Assembly (NCBI GenBank): GCA_013115145.1
Contig: JAAPAO010000050.1
Location: forward strand, 1 to 64,000
From: Perkinsus chesapeaki
Lineage: Eukaryota > Perkinsozoa > Perkinsida > Perkinsidae
Direction: 5' to 3'
DNA: 64,000 bases
Under the pieces are notes generated by a model, which was not told the origin of the DNA, made no database searches, and was given only the letters and a program-made list of their open reading frames with translations. The first letter of the stretch is position 1, and every line of letters starts with the position of its first letter. A program made the position numbers and the translations under genes. This document shows positions 25,801 to 38,048 of the stretch, piece after piece.

Positions 25801-27544
25801 CAGAGAGAGGCGCCATTTCTTGTATGATGTACCATTAACCTGAAGAAAGAAAGAAAGAAGGAAAGGTAATAATAATGCCGGACGAGCATCCCAAAAACTC
25901 TAAATGGATCAAGGTACGATACAAGTTGATGATTATCGTTGCGGTTTTGCCGTCAAACTGCAGCTGCTTGTCGGAATCTAGTCGATGATAATTTGTATAT
26001 TATTCAGTTGCAAACGTCACAATTGGCCAGAAGAAGAGCTTAGTACAATTCTACAGGACATCACAGAGCGAAGAGTGAAGGGGCGAAAGTAGAGGGAAAG
26101 TTGCCCTGTTATGTGATATTGAGTGATATGTTCAGCGATGAACATCAATGCCTGGAAAATGGGTGGAGTAAGTGACAATGATAGAATTTTAACTGAAATA
26201 CGGACGACAAGGCTGCTTGTAGAGTTGACAGGGTAAAAGCGAAGATAAACGAAATGACCGCAACCTATCAGAGGGGAGCGGGAAGACCTACTCAACGATA
26301 CACACCGGAAGAGCCCGTGAATGTCAAGAGAGAAAAAAACGGTAGTTTCAGGGAAAGAAGAAAATTCCAGAAAGAAACAAAAATTACTCTTACCTGTCGG
26401 TGACTCGGTGGTGCTTCTCCATCATCATTCGGCATCAAAGGATTTCTATCATAGAACCAATTAATAACTGGCTCATCCTCATCCTCATCAAGTTGCAATT
26501 GAACGGGTTCAGTGGGCTCAACGTCCATAATATTATCAGCGTAATCTAGGATAGGCTCCTCATCATCAAACGGCGGAAATCGCATTCGCTTGAAATGCCT
26601 TCTATCCCTCTTTTCCCTCCTCATCGCCAGCCACATAGTGCCCCATTGAGCCACATATACCGGCTCAATGACCCTTGGGACGTCAGAGACAAAGGAGATA
26701 GCGCCAGTGTTATGATATACCACATTAACCTCTCTCGCTTGCTCCCAGGGCATAGGCATATTCTCCAACAGCTTGTAGACTGCGTGAGGGACGTACCTAG
26801 TGAAGATAATACTACCAAATTTCCGCCAAATCTCGCCTACTTGAGGGCACCCAAATACACACGTTTGTCGTGTCGGAACTTCTTCTGACTCATATTGCCA
26901 TGATCTTTAATAATCTTACGGATGGTTTCGGGAGGCATATCGGGCTTCTGCTCGGCACCCTGAAAATAGCATCGATGATAACGAAGCCTCATATTCCCAT
27001 TGAGAGTGTTCCAGTACTATTTACGACTGCTAATGTTCTTAACACGTGCAGTTGAATGCAGTCAAGACAATCCCATCCACAGTAGACGATCGTCCTATAT
27101 CTTTACACAATCAGATTTCAGTACGTACGTAAACACTATAATAAGCATTCTAAATAACGCGCGCCACAAAATAGTCACCTAGAGCTTCCGAATTACCAAT
27201 GCGCCACCAGCTTGAGCTCCTCCGAATCTTCGCTTATCAGAATATCGTTTCTGGTTCAACGCCTGCCACTTTCGGGCCTTCTCGTCCATAATATCTTCTC
27301 GGCTTTTACCGGCCGGCACAACCCCTTGCATCGGAACCGGCGCTCCATTTGGCAGAGTCGATCCCATCATAGGGGGAGGTGGAGGCGGCATGGGGAATCC
27401 TGAAAGATATTTTTGAGGGAAAACAGCAAAGATATTTTTGAGGTTAGATTGAGGTCAAGTACCTGGAGGAGGAGGCATCATGCCGGGTGGTGGTGGAGGC
27501 ATCATCCCCGGCGGGGGAACAGGGGGCTGTCTCCCGGGGTCCAT
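16814..27544 (-). CDS. PRPF8: Pre-mRNA-processing-splicing factor 8 (PRP8), 20 exons, complete
   Basis: PRP8 is the large U5 snRNP protein that holds the spliceosome active site, in the nucleus. I assembled 20 exons: 27544-27463, 27399-27197, 26959-26841, 26796-26394, 25839-25714, 25457-25315, 25264-25043, 24700-23234, 23188-22984, 22624-22484, 22286-22090, 22041-21885, 21466-20923, 20500-18495, 18452-17799, 17750-17623, 17577-17431, 17282-17183, 17134-17049 and 17003-16814. They total 7,320 nt (2,439 aa, against 2,335 in human) with every intron GT-AG and the frame kept. Near-identical PRP8 blocks include [60 protein letters not shown] and [10 protein letters not shown]; the C-terminal Jab1/MPN-like part is present. 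The N-terminus is a Pro/Met-rich tail ([18 protein letters not shown]). The C-terminus diverges after [10 protein letters not shown] and ends in a short extra tail. Short introns are 42-63 nt; the others are 148-554 nt. Confidence 0.97.
20671..20737 (-). repeat. tRNA-like sequence in a PRP8 intron (degenerate, possibly SINE-derived)
   Basis: On the minus strand the 422-nt intron 20501-20922 contains a tRNA-like block. It has an A-box-like TAGCTGGTCAGTACGC, a seven-base loop CTCCCGA with candidate anticodon CCC (Gly), and a perfect B box GGTTCGAATCC. The anticodon and T stems each carry a mismatch, and the acceptor arms do not pair. I therefore read it as a decayed tRNA or the head of a tRNA-derived short interspersed element, not a working tRNA gene. 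Confidence 0.5.
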
Positions 27545-28379
27545 AACAGCTCAAATACTGCAAAAATATCTTAGCTTCATGCGTGCACATACCACCTCAA
27601 CCTCAAAATATCTTTCCGAGCCCACTACTCTTACTGTTTCATCAAATAATCAAATTCTAAATCCCAGATAATCGATTCCACACCGGACTTTTACATGCAA
27701 AATATGGCTCTATAATCGATTAATGACTGTACAGTTTATTTATTTTAAAGGGAGACCTACTATATCTAAATAGAGGCCCTTCCAACGCCGTGTTAAAGGA
27801 TTTCCAAAAAGCGCGCGCCATCGTAATCGATATATTTCGGCCGTCTGATCATCATTTCTCCAGTGAACAGTTTACATGTAATGAAGGGAGGCCTCACGGC
27901 TACACGAAAGAGGTTGGATGAGGTAATAAAGTCACTCGCCAGGAAATTACCCGGTATTGAAGGTACCTAGCAAATATCTTTCGGAAGCGAGTCGGAAGCC
28001 TGAGAAAACACTTAGCGTCCGAGAGGTAAGATATATTCGCTTCTATCCGATTTAGATTCAATTCCATATTTTGATTATAATTGCTTCGTTCTTCTATTGT
28101 TTATGGTTCAAAACTTTTCGCACTCCCTCGCACATTAAATGGCTTTATAACGAAAATTTCAGTATAAATTTTGACACAATAGCATACCTTGTAAAATTCC
28201 TTAATTTCTTTTTTATCAAGTTCTCTCGATTAATTACTAATTATTCGTCATTTCCATGCCACTCTACTGTGTCTCCTCGAACATGCTTCAAAACGATCTC
28301 GTTCTAGTGGATTTTGTTAATGATAGTAAACGTACATTGATTGTATTTCACAGTGAATTTTTTCGGTATTCCTTCCGGA
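27545..28379. promoter_or_regulatory. Divergent intergenic region between PRP8 and an EF-hand gene
   Basis: About 830 bases separate the PRP8 start codon (minus) from the presumed start of the plus-strand EF-hand gene, so both promoters should lie here. The sequence is AT-rich. A copy of CCTCAAAATATCTTTC near 27602 is inverted relative to AGATATTTTTGAGG copies near 27406-27443 in the first PRP8 intron. I see no TATA box or other element that I can name. Confidence 0.5.
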
Positions 28380-31300
28380 ATGAGTTTGGGCGAGTTGTTC
28401 AATAAATTGATTCCGTTGCGTAATTTCACCACGAGTTGTTCGCCGCTTTGACTCATCGATTTCGATACAAAAACCGCTTTTTCTATCAGATTCGTCGGTC
28501 TGTGCTTGAGTACGGGTCAGAGGTAAACGGCAAAAGTCTGACCAAGCAAGAGAGGCACAGGATCAAGGGAGCTTTCAAAAGTCTGGATCTCGACGAAGAC
28601 GGTTTCCTTTCCGATGAGGACTTAGCCATGTCCATGAAGGCGGACGGCATTAAGGTAGTAGTTTTGGAATCGTATTGCCTTAGTATATCTCGATTACTAG
28701 TAGCAAGTGTCAGTTGTCGATGCCGAGGAGGTGGTGTTCGCGTAGCACCGTCAGATGCTGCTAGAATGGATGCATACCTTTCCGTACAGCAATTTATTTC
28801 TTGCGAAAGTCGGACTGCAATACGAATGCAATTCTATGAAGCCAGATGGCTCCTTGATTAGTCTGTGTGCTGTCTTCACAACCTCGCAGACGCCAGCAAG
28901 TCAACCTCGCGAGAATCTTTAGGTTAACGATAAAGCTCTGCTCGATATGATGTGGGAGGCATCAGAGATTCACCCAGTGTCAACAATCGACCTCGATTTG
29001 AATCTTAAGAAGCCGAAGCTCTCATTACGGGATGTACAGCTCCTGTAAGTCTCTTTTGCCGCGAATGACAACTGTTTTTTGACAGGTTCGTTCGAGGGAA
29101 AAATGACAAGTCCGGTCGGCAGCCAAAGCGGCTGTATGTGTATATTTTATACCGAGTTATGGATCCTAAGGCCCTCACCTACGCTAGGCGATCATCGAGG
29201 CGATTTGCTGGAAGGATGAAGAAAGGATTACAGAGGTAACAAGGAGAACGTTACAACTGAACCCAGCGGGAGAAACTATTTTTTATATGTGTCGAGAAAG
29301 AGGATATCTGCTTGTGGTAGACTTCCCGGAAGGAAGCAAAAGCCTTTGTCAAAGTTCTTGTCGACCTTTTTCAACCCACCAACATTATAGGGCTCATTTT
29401 CGTAAGGTTCTATTAGTAAATAATAGAGCCTCCTCGGGTGCTTAGTTTCCACCGAGTTCATTTTTGCATATCAGAGATCAAGTCTTGGCTGCAGCTGCAC
29501 TATCGGGGTTGTCGAGGCGGCAAACTAAAGCCAGCAAACTTACCGGTGATGATGTATTCTCATTTTTGTATCCGATAATGTCAACGGAAGATTTACACAG
29601 GTAGGGAGGGGGCAAAAGATACTCGCCAGGTTGATTGACGAACCTACTTGTGGAGTGGTGGAGCTTAGTTCTATGTCTCGTATTAATTAACGTTTTGGGT
29701 ATTCATGGCGCCTTCCAGCAGTATGACTCCTTCGAAGGGTTTATTGCTTTATCGTTGAGACTCAAAGGCGGTTCGTGCTTAAAAAGTCGAGTTGGCTTTT
29801 GTGATCGAGGATTCCTCATCTTTTTCACAAGTAGTCATCTGTCATCTCATAAGCTTGTTGATTGAGTCAACGAAGTCGTAAAAATGGGCATAATTTTACT
29901 CTCCCATATCAGTAGTCGACGTTTTCGTTCACCTTTTCCTCAGGTACATGACAAGGCTTTTCCCGAATCACCTTCGAGACGTCGTCACCTTCGACACATC
30001 CAAATCAAATGAAGCAGCAGTAGCAGCAGCAGCACCCGGAGTTGACGAGTACCTTCGTGTCGGCTCTTTGACGTTAGCTCACTTTCATGATCGTCGTTCG
30101 CTTCGTGACTTATCGTCTAGAAGTTATCAGAACTCCACTTCTGCCATTCTGTACTATTAAATTATGTATGTTAATACCATCCCATTAATTATCTCTGCTA
30201 CTGTACTTTGCTCCACAGTTTTTCAAGTGTAGATAGTATAGTAGATGATTCGTACTGCAGCAGTGGTCTTTTTAAGTCGTCAAGCTGACAACTTATCAAC
30301 TTGTACTTGGCGCTTTCTTTTTATACCATATTTCTCTCCAATCTTGATTGAACGTACTTCAGGGATGACTTTATAACAGCAAGCCATTTCGTGCAGCTCT
30401 TCAAGTCTCGCCTGTGGAACAGATGCGGCCTCAACTTGGCAGATCGTCGTCATCAACGGCCGCCGATACCAGTAAAGCTCATACCGACATTTCCTCAAAT
30501 CCATTATCTTTCCACAGGTACCCCCGAGAAGGATAACTGCTCGGGAGAAGTATCGCGAGTACTGCGCTGAAATAAGGCAATTTGACCACGAGGAGCGGCT
30601 GCTAGCTCATCTCAATGTGCGTGCGCATGCGTGCAGAACTTGCACAATCAAGTTGAGCTTCTTGTCTATAAGATAAAACCGCCACCGCCGTTAGAAGCAA
30701 TTGAGTCACATGGTAGACGGAACACCATTGAGGAAGAATCTAAGGTTGAAGCGTGTATCTCGTATCCGAGCTTAACTCGGGTATTTTAGATACTTTCCGC
30801 GACAGAAGCCGCGCAGCCAAATAGTGGTAAGCAGTTTCCTATTGGAGTTGTTCAATAACACAATATGATTGATTCTTTGTATCACAACTAACCTTTTTAT
30901 TTACCTTTTGTGCACTAATTTAGGAGGCTACGGCGACTTAGTACATAGTCTGCCAGTGAGTTATCAAACCCACTAGTAAAGTGTTATATAAGCGAGTACT
31001 GATTGTTTCTGCTTCAAAACTTTCAATGTACTCTCACAGATCCACTTGTGTGAAACATTTTTCCATCTCAAATGTTGTTTTATAATTGTTGGAGTTTCAT
31101 TGTTTTTCAGGCGCGCAAGAATATTCCAAGCCTAAGGTGAAGATCACAGTTGAGGGAGAGAATCTTAATACAGCTCCTATTGTCCGGTAAGTTACTTGCT
31201 TCGCTCCGCTGTACCAGTATAACATTTTTCAGGATGATACGACGCCTCGCTGCAAAGCACCACATAAGTCTGGGTGAAATGGAGCACATTCATAATGAGT

Positions 31301-32056
31301 TTGCTAAGTATGATGCTGACCAGAGCGGCACCATCTCAAAAGAGGGTAGCAGCGGCGAGAGCGGTATGAGATTGAAGTTCACCTTTCAGAGTTCCTTGCG
31401 TTACTGAAGAAGGTTCTTCGAGTGTCCGGCGATGGTGTCGATGAGGCCAGACTTGATCGAGCATGGCAGAATGTCCGGTCCAAGCGGAAGGAAGAGGCAT
31501 CTTTGGAAGATTTCACCATATGGTGACGGATTTCTAGTGTTAGCACATCGTTCTTGACTAAAGCTCCTTTAAGGAGCCTTCTTAACTATCTACGACGAGT
31601 GCCATCGATATTGTTCCCGTATTAGTATTAATAAGTAATCGACGTGATCTTATTTTTCATTTTTTCATATTTACGGGGTTAACGAAATTTTCCCACATAA
31701 ATTTTCCCAATCAGGTACAAAACGCACTTCAAGACGGCGTCCGGTGTTGCGAAGAATGAAGGCATGGACCAAGTCCTGGGGCTCACCATGCGATCAGCTT
31801 GGACCCACGATAACGCTATTGATGTCGCTCACTGGTATATGCAATGATTACTTGTGGGAAATATGGTATTATTTAGGCACCAAAATAGTCAGCCAGCGAG
31901 GGCTTCACTACGCAAGGTAACACTACTGGTATTCATTTATACCATATTTCTCTCTAATCTCAGCCCAGTAGCCCCCAACATGCCTCTAAAAGCTTTGTAA
32001 TGCGCCGACGTGACGCAGCTGTGATGAGGCAGTCTGGTGGTCGCCTCGATAGCTAG
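28380..32056 (+). CDS. Multi-exon EF-hand calcium-binding protein of unknown role
   Basis: The proposed start is ATG 28380. A clear EF-hand loop, DLDEDGFLSDEDL, is encoded near 28588-28626, and a second, DADQSGTISKE, near 31312-31345. Between them, exons give MMWEASEIHPVSTIDLDLN and, after a 44-nt intron that starts about 29046, FVRGKNDKSGRQPKRLY. This pattern (EF-hand, then a Trp-containing helix, then a basic R-x-P-K-R-L-Y segment) is one I associate with alveolate EF-hand proteins, though I cannot name the subfamily. C-terminal exons encode YKTHFKTASGVAKNEGMDQV and, after introns near 31831-31877 and 31918-31963, a basic Ser-rich tail that ends at TAG 32054-32056. An Ala-rich exon (near 29945-30060) lies in the middle. 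Several joins (28415-28510, 28660-28900, 29230-31100) are unresolved. It could be two adjacent genes. Confidence 0.55.
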
Positions 32057-32479
32057 TAGCATTCATGACTCCTGTTCCTCATGTTGTTCACATTTGACCG
32101 GCTTGAGTTGGGGGGCACATTTTTTCCTATCTTTGTTTTAACGGGAATAGGTTTTTTCATCACTTTATTTCATATAATATAAAATATAAATTATATTTGC
32201 TTCTTAATGCTCTAATGAAATTATTATTATTATCAACTTGATATTATTGTTGATAACGTTCTTAATAATCATTAGTATCCACAACCGGCTGTTACTACCA
32301 ATGATATCTATTAGTAATTGTACTAAGATATTATGATAGGCTATAACTAATAATTTTCGCTGATGTCGTATTATTCAACTTTTATCATTTATCATCTCCT
32401 TTATCGTCAGGCATTCCACATCTAGATTGAATGCTCCTTGTTATATCTCCCTATTTGTTGTAGCCCTCTTATTTTCATT
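32057..32479. other. AT-rich intergenic stretch
   Basis: The spacer holds AT-rich simple sequence (32140-32400) with ATTATT runs and no open frame of note. It separates the EF-hand gene from the next plus-strand gene and presumably carries the 3' end of one and the promoter of the other. Confidence 0.6.
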
Positions 32480-35400
32480 ATGATGTTCCGCGGTATCGGC
32501 AAGAAGGCTGTCTGGGGAGTAGCTCGACGACCACCAGTCACCACTACTGTGGCTACAAGAATTCATCAGAGGCCTCCAACGATGGTCGATCAAGGGTTCG
32601 AACCTGCGCCTCTCTCTTCGGTACGGTGGCTCTCAGATACCTGTCGAAGGCCTTCTGCTCCTCGTCTGCTAATCTAGGTGCTCCCAAGCTCGGGGAACTG
32701 GACCCGGCTGCCCCCAACTTTCATAATTCACTAAAAGAAGTACGGTGCGCATGCGTGCAAATCTCATACCGACTTTTCCTCTAATAGGTCTTAAATCAGA
32801 GTGATCAAGTCTCCTCTCTTCCACTTGCTGATCGTCTCCAACTGCTCACCGCCATAGTTCAGCACGGCAAATATGATGCATCCTCACCTGAGATCAAACA
32901 GCTGCTCGACAGTAAGCCCGAATCACCATGAACTATTTCATTGGTCTATCTTTATCTTGCAGTAGTTGTTGTAGCTTTCAATTTTACTACTAGCAGTGGC
33001 GAGGGAGTCAACGTGGAACAAGTCCGGGTGGGCTGATTTTCCTTTCCAGTACTTCTCGTTCTTGGAACGTGTGTTTCAAGAGTCCAAATCTTCATTCTAT
33101 GTTTACAGTGGGAACTCTTTCCGATCCCACAGGCGAGCTGGCCCCCTCAAGCCGGTTATCTCCTAGTTTTATTCCTCTAATATTTTTCATATACCTTTTT
33201 CGCAGGTACAGTGTCAGAGGCTCGTGATGGTTCATTGACCACGTCGGAGGACCTGCTACATCTCTCCTGGGTTCTCTGTGGTCTAAAGCAAAAGGACGCT
33301 CTACGTAGCCTCCTGCCCGTTATTAAACGTAAGTCTATTACTTCCTACTAGTCGCTTCATCCCATGCTCCGCTTTCCGATGCGGCTTATACCAGCAGATC
33401 TTACTGAGGACTTACTATAACTCGGGATGGTAATTTCTGTACTCGATATCACACTTTTCTACGAAAATGTTATTATTTGTCTCATCTTTTCCGCATAATT
33501 AATAGTGATACGGCATCGGCTTACTCCAGACTATCTCTGCTCCCTTTCCGTCCGGCTGTGTAACCGGGTCGCGAGCTTTGAGGGTCTAACATACTTGTAT
33601 CTAGTTTGCCAACGTTCCTCGTACTGTGGCTCATACTTTCAAAGTCCGTCTATCCACCAATAATACTGTCCAACTTTTATAGGTAATATTCAAGAGCCAG
33701 AACTACTTGCCTATGTCATGCATTATCTACGCATGTCGGATGCTAAGGGTGAACTGGCAACCCATGGTGAGTGTCTGTTATACTAGTATTACTACATACC
33801 GACTTTTCCTCAGATTTCCGCACCATTGACCCTCTAGTGTCCCTCTGCACCGCCCAGCTGGATCAGCTTAGTGACGCTGGTGTTCGACTGCTCCTTGGCG
33901 AGCTGGCTGCGTGCAACTTCGCCACAAAAGCCGGTAGAGAATTTTTGGAGAGGTGAGGGGCTCTCGTTTGATAGGAACGTTAGTGGCAATTGGCGTATTA
34001 ATATATTCTTATTGGTAAAATTCATCGTATCTTATAATTCAATGGATAGTATATATGGAATATTGCTATTCACTACTAGTGAACTTCTTATATAGTAAGT
34101 TGTTGCTATGAAACTATTTTACTTGATTTATAATATTTATATTACATTCGTTCCTATAGTACCTATGGCGACTTAGACCGTCATCCGATGCCGCCTTACC
34201 TTTATTCGAACATCTCAACTATTTCTGCATATTGCTTTCTTAGGACAACACCTTCACTCGCCTCGGGTCTCTCCCCTCGTCTGACCGAGCTTGATCAGCC
34301 TTCCATTACCGTCCTCGGCGCCTTGACCGCGGCTGCCAAACCCGTCACTGATGAAGAGACGGCAGCTGTCGAAGCCATCAGCTCGGCTGCTGTTTCCGCC
34401 GACCTGACCGACTTAACGTTTTCAACTTTAATTGGGTGCCTTAAGATAAGCGAGATCACTGGTTGTCGGGGTCAGCTCGCCCTCAAGCTCTACGATCGCG
34501 CTTTGGAGCTCTCCAAGGAGGCCACCTATGAGCAGGCAGTCGCAATGGCACCGGAAGTCTGCGGCAAGGAATGGCCAAAACCCGGCCGAGAGGCGATGGT
34601 TCAGAACTGCATGGCGGTCATGAAGAAGGAACTCATCGACGGCTTTATCAACTTGGACGGTCGATTGCCAGACTTGGCCCTCTTGTCCGAGCTTCTGTGG
34701 ATCTCTGGTCGCCGTGACCGCGTGACGCTTAAGAGGATATCGGACAGAGTTAGCCGGCCAGAGATCAAAGAGCAGGCCATCGCTCAGGGCTTGGCGCCGT
34801 TCGATTCCGCTGGTCATGCCGGTATCACTTCGATCATGAAGGCCTTCACAACGCATGCGTTCTGGCATCCGGGCACAGTAGAGGTCATCAATGAAGTGCT
34901 GACGAGTCCAAACTGCTGGAGCAAGCTCCGGGACAATCGCACACAAATGGCTCATCAAACCGCGCTGTAAGTCTCCTCAATTCCCGCAATCCATGGCCCT
35001 TCCCGCAGGTATCTTTTGGGCACGCAATATTACAACGAGGAGGTTATGCGTCCGATGGTTGATGACGTCACTAGAAGTGTCGCAGCCTGCGGATTTTTCG
35101 GCGGTCAAGGTCGCTTCGTCTACTACGGCGCCATCACCTTCGTAGGATTCTTCGTCTTACCAGTTCTACTTTTCTTCATTCAGGCCCTAGGAGAACTCGG
35201 TTACCGTCATGAAGGTTTCGTCAATGCCGTTTACGAGTCTGTTCGTGACTGCTTCTCCCGTGGCCAGTGGGACAGCTTCTTCAACGGCGACGCACGCTTC
35301 GAAGATCAACGTTTGCAGGCCATCATTCACACACTCTACGGACTCACTCTACTCGGGTAGGAGTCATTCTCTCTTGTATGTTTTTCGTGAAAACCGACAC

Positions 35401-35576
35401 TGCAGAGTGTCGGTTTCAGGTTGAGTGATTACTTCATCTTCACGCTACTAAATATCACCGTCGAATGTATTGTAATATTAATCCTTCAGTTCATCTCTCT
35501 GACTACAGTTGTCATTCTCGCCTTGCTCCTGATACTCACGCTGTACTACGAGTTCTCCAATGAGATTAGCTAGTAC
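32480..35576 (+). CDS. Probable mitochondrial alpha-helical repeat protein (multi-exon)
   Basis: ATG 32480 opens a basic N-terminus (MMFRGIGKKAVWGVARRPP) typical of a mitochondrial presequence. Exons then join in phase across small introns: 32741-32787 (47 nt), about 32911-32960, and 33767-33813 (47 nt). They give helix-rich, Leu-rich segments (DLLHLSWVLCGLKQKDALRS; LTDLTFSTLIGCLKISEI; LALLSELLWISGRRDRVTL). The largest exon is about 34156-34967. This resembles the heptatricopeptide/FASTK-RAP style of organellar RNA-binding proteins of alveolates, but that is inference from style, not from a diagnostic motif. An apparent hydrophobic segment at 35142-35183 is probably a 42-nt intron. The end at 35574-35576 is uncertain, and the following exons (from 35758) may belong to the same gene. 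Confidence 0.5.
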
Positions 35577-35757
35577 CGAGAAAGTCTGGGAAATTACGAT
35601 TGCGTCCGCCTGTGATGGATGAGAGTATTTGTATGAGTTATGTATTTTCCTGTCTGTTCTTCAATTCGTTAGTTTTCCAAAACGCTGGAAAATTTTACAA
35701 AAAGTTCTTATCATATCAGCAGCCGTTTCGATATTATAATCTTTCCTACCATTTCAG

Positions 35758-37048
35758 AGAGTACACCCGGTCAGACTGGAATCTAATACTCGACGGTTTC
35801 TTCGGTATGGACGGCCTCGAGAATTGGATATACGACCCTTCCACCTTCAAGTATCGTCAAGTGGTCCTGATCGCTCAAACAGCAGATGAAGAGACCATGC
35901 AGAAGCTTTCTCCGAAGGTGAGGGGTACTGCGGCGGATATAAGTGTACTTCTGCAAATCTGCGACGGAAATCGACGGAATTCTTAAACCGATTGTAGATG
36001 TAATGCGTGCTCAGGCGAGATGTGCTCTTGAGAGTATTCGATCAAACTTCAGCAGCTTCGATAGAAATGGTGATAATGAAGAGTCCAGAAGGTAAGATAA
36101 TAATACCGTATTTCCGCCAGGTAATGTGTCGTTAGATCCCGTGAAGTAGCCGAATTTGCTGAACGTGTGAAGAAGGCCTGTCCGAATATCATCTCAGCGA
36201 CCGGCGTTGAGGTTGGCATGTACCGTGTCGACATGCGTTTTACCATACCAAAGGAGACTGCTGCCGAGCTACTAGAAGGAGAAGGTAAGTTGACCTGTCA
36301 AAATTGGAGAGAAGATCCTTGATTAGGAGCCGAGCTGGATTGTGATTTTACTGTTGGTGTGCCTTATCGTTCTAGGACGCAATTGCTCCGCAACTCGAAG
36401 GGAGAGTTTCAGTACTCTAAAGGATCTGCCAAGTAAGCGGCCGTCGAATAATCCGATATCGTTATTGGGACACATGCGGCAAACAAGCGATGATGAAAAA
36501 ACGAGAAGAATTCTTGTATGATGCATTCGATCTGAAATTCACGGAAAATTTCGGCCCTGGAAGTCTAAGGGGAGCATCAGACGCTCGGGGAAGGATTCCA
36601 CGGGTTTCGTCAGGAGGCTCTTTCACTGCAGAAAATACACAAATCGCGTTTAAAAGACGTTTTGAAGATCGATGAGGTCCGCCTTAGGTTAGGAAACGAG
36701 TAAAGTTGTGCGCTCGAGCCTCTAATTGACTCGTCTTTTGTAGGTTCAGCGATGCTCAAGTATCGAGATATTCTGGCTGGGATGCCGTCTATCCCGTTAC
36801 TGAGTTTGAAGCCGCTGAGATGGCTGCCAGTCCGAGTGATGACCTTATCAACAGCTGGCTCAAGGACTTGACCAACACCGCTGTGTGGAGAAAATCTCCT
36901 TCGAAGATGCTACGGCCATCCCACCCGAAGGGAAGTCGGAGGCCCCTCATGAGACAGAGCGAGTGACGGAGCGTGCGGCCCCGCTGCCTCCGATGCCTCC
37001 TAGAAGGGTGGTTACTCCCCCACCTCCTCCTCCACCACCGAGGCATTG
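35758..37048 (+). CDS. Downstream exons of unknown function with a Pro-rich C-terminus
   Basis: Coding-like exons are 35758-35918 (contains WNLILDGFFGMDGLENWIYD), about 36000-36091 (QARCALESIRSNFSSFDRN), about 36136-36284 (SREVAEFAERVKKACPNIIS) and about 36329-36432 (ELDCDFTVGVPYRSRTQLL), then a last exon from about 36744. The C-terminus is Pro-rich (PLPPMPPRRVVTPPPPPPPP) and ends at TGA 37046-37048. The frame shifts near 36799-36885: either a 59-nt intron (GTTACTG at 36799 to CAACAG at 36857) or a TG duplication at 36882-36885. I find no known domain. The exons may be the 3' half of the preceding gene, since both are on the same strand and the gap is under 200 bases. Confidence 0.45.
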
Positions 37049-37621
37049 AGTCATGCTATTCAACTTCTCAACTTGTCTTTATTAATTATCTGTAGAAAAC
37101 ACACCATAGAGCTTCTGTCGTTTCTGAAAGAGAGATGAGAGGTTTCAGTATTGTCAACAACTGTCTTGCTTTTGTTACAGTTTCAAGAATAACATCCTGG
37201 CCCGCTGCGGTAAGTCAGGCTTAGTGAGCTCACTTGCTCACCGACAACTGACTAGGCTCCTCCCCCAGTAGAAGTATTCGAGGGGTCCGCCATCAACCCC
37301 CAGAGGTCATGTTATGTGACGGTCGTACTTTGTGACTTACGCGATGTCACCACTTTAGCATCAGCAAGTCGGTTCTTGATTCACCGACTCGGTAACTTGA
37401 TTGAAGAAAGCTTCGCTGTGCTTCCATCGTAACCTTCGTCGAAGACGAGGACATTTAGTCTACCCCTGACGATTTTCAGTAACGTTAACGAATCCTTCGA
37501 ACTCGAAACGTGATCCGCACATTACTGATCACGCTCGAAGCATATACTTCCGCGCGAATGGGGGCTGGTCATTACTATGTGTAGAGAGACATTATGGGCC
37601 GATGGTATTTCGTAACAAACT
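37049..37621. other. Intergenic stretch, nothing recognised
   Basis: I see no open frame or repeat here beyond the tail of the preceding gene and the flank of the inverted-repeat element that begins at 37622. Confidence 0.5.
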
Positions 37622-38048
37622 TGTAGCCACAGCGGGAGCAAGCCACTCGTTTTCTGGTGCAAACCCAACAGTCGGGACATTAGACGAAGAAGGATTAACC
37701 ATCAGAAAATGTCAGAAAACGGGCACGAGACAATCACACCTACTCGACTGAGCTCATGAAAAGCCTCAAAAAGTAGTACTACTTAAGCGAAAATCATCCT
37801 GCGGGAGTTACTTCATCCAAGACGCGTGTTCCTGCCGGAACGACGCGGTGGGCAAACGTTTCTCAGCACCGGCCAGTGTGAAGGGAAGCATCGAAATACC
37901 AAAGTTAAGAAAAGTATAGCTATCAGCCAAAAAGATGGAGCATCCGCGTCGCAAGGACACGTACAGGGTAGAGAAGCAACGAGGTTCGGCGTCTCAAGCT
38001 CAGTTTAGAGCGCGGAGTGCGAGCCAGCCAACCCCCTCTGGCTGCAAA
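37622..38048 (+). repeat. Left arm of long inverted repeat
   Basis: This arm p pairs with 39894-40247. It runs from TGTAGCCACAGCGGGAGCAA to the inner end at CCTCTGGCTGCA. An additional block near 37745-37850 is absent from the right arm, so the arms have diverged by indel as well as by substitutions. Confidence 0.8.
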
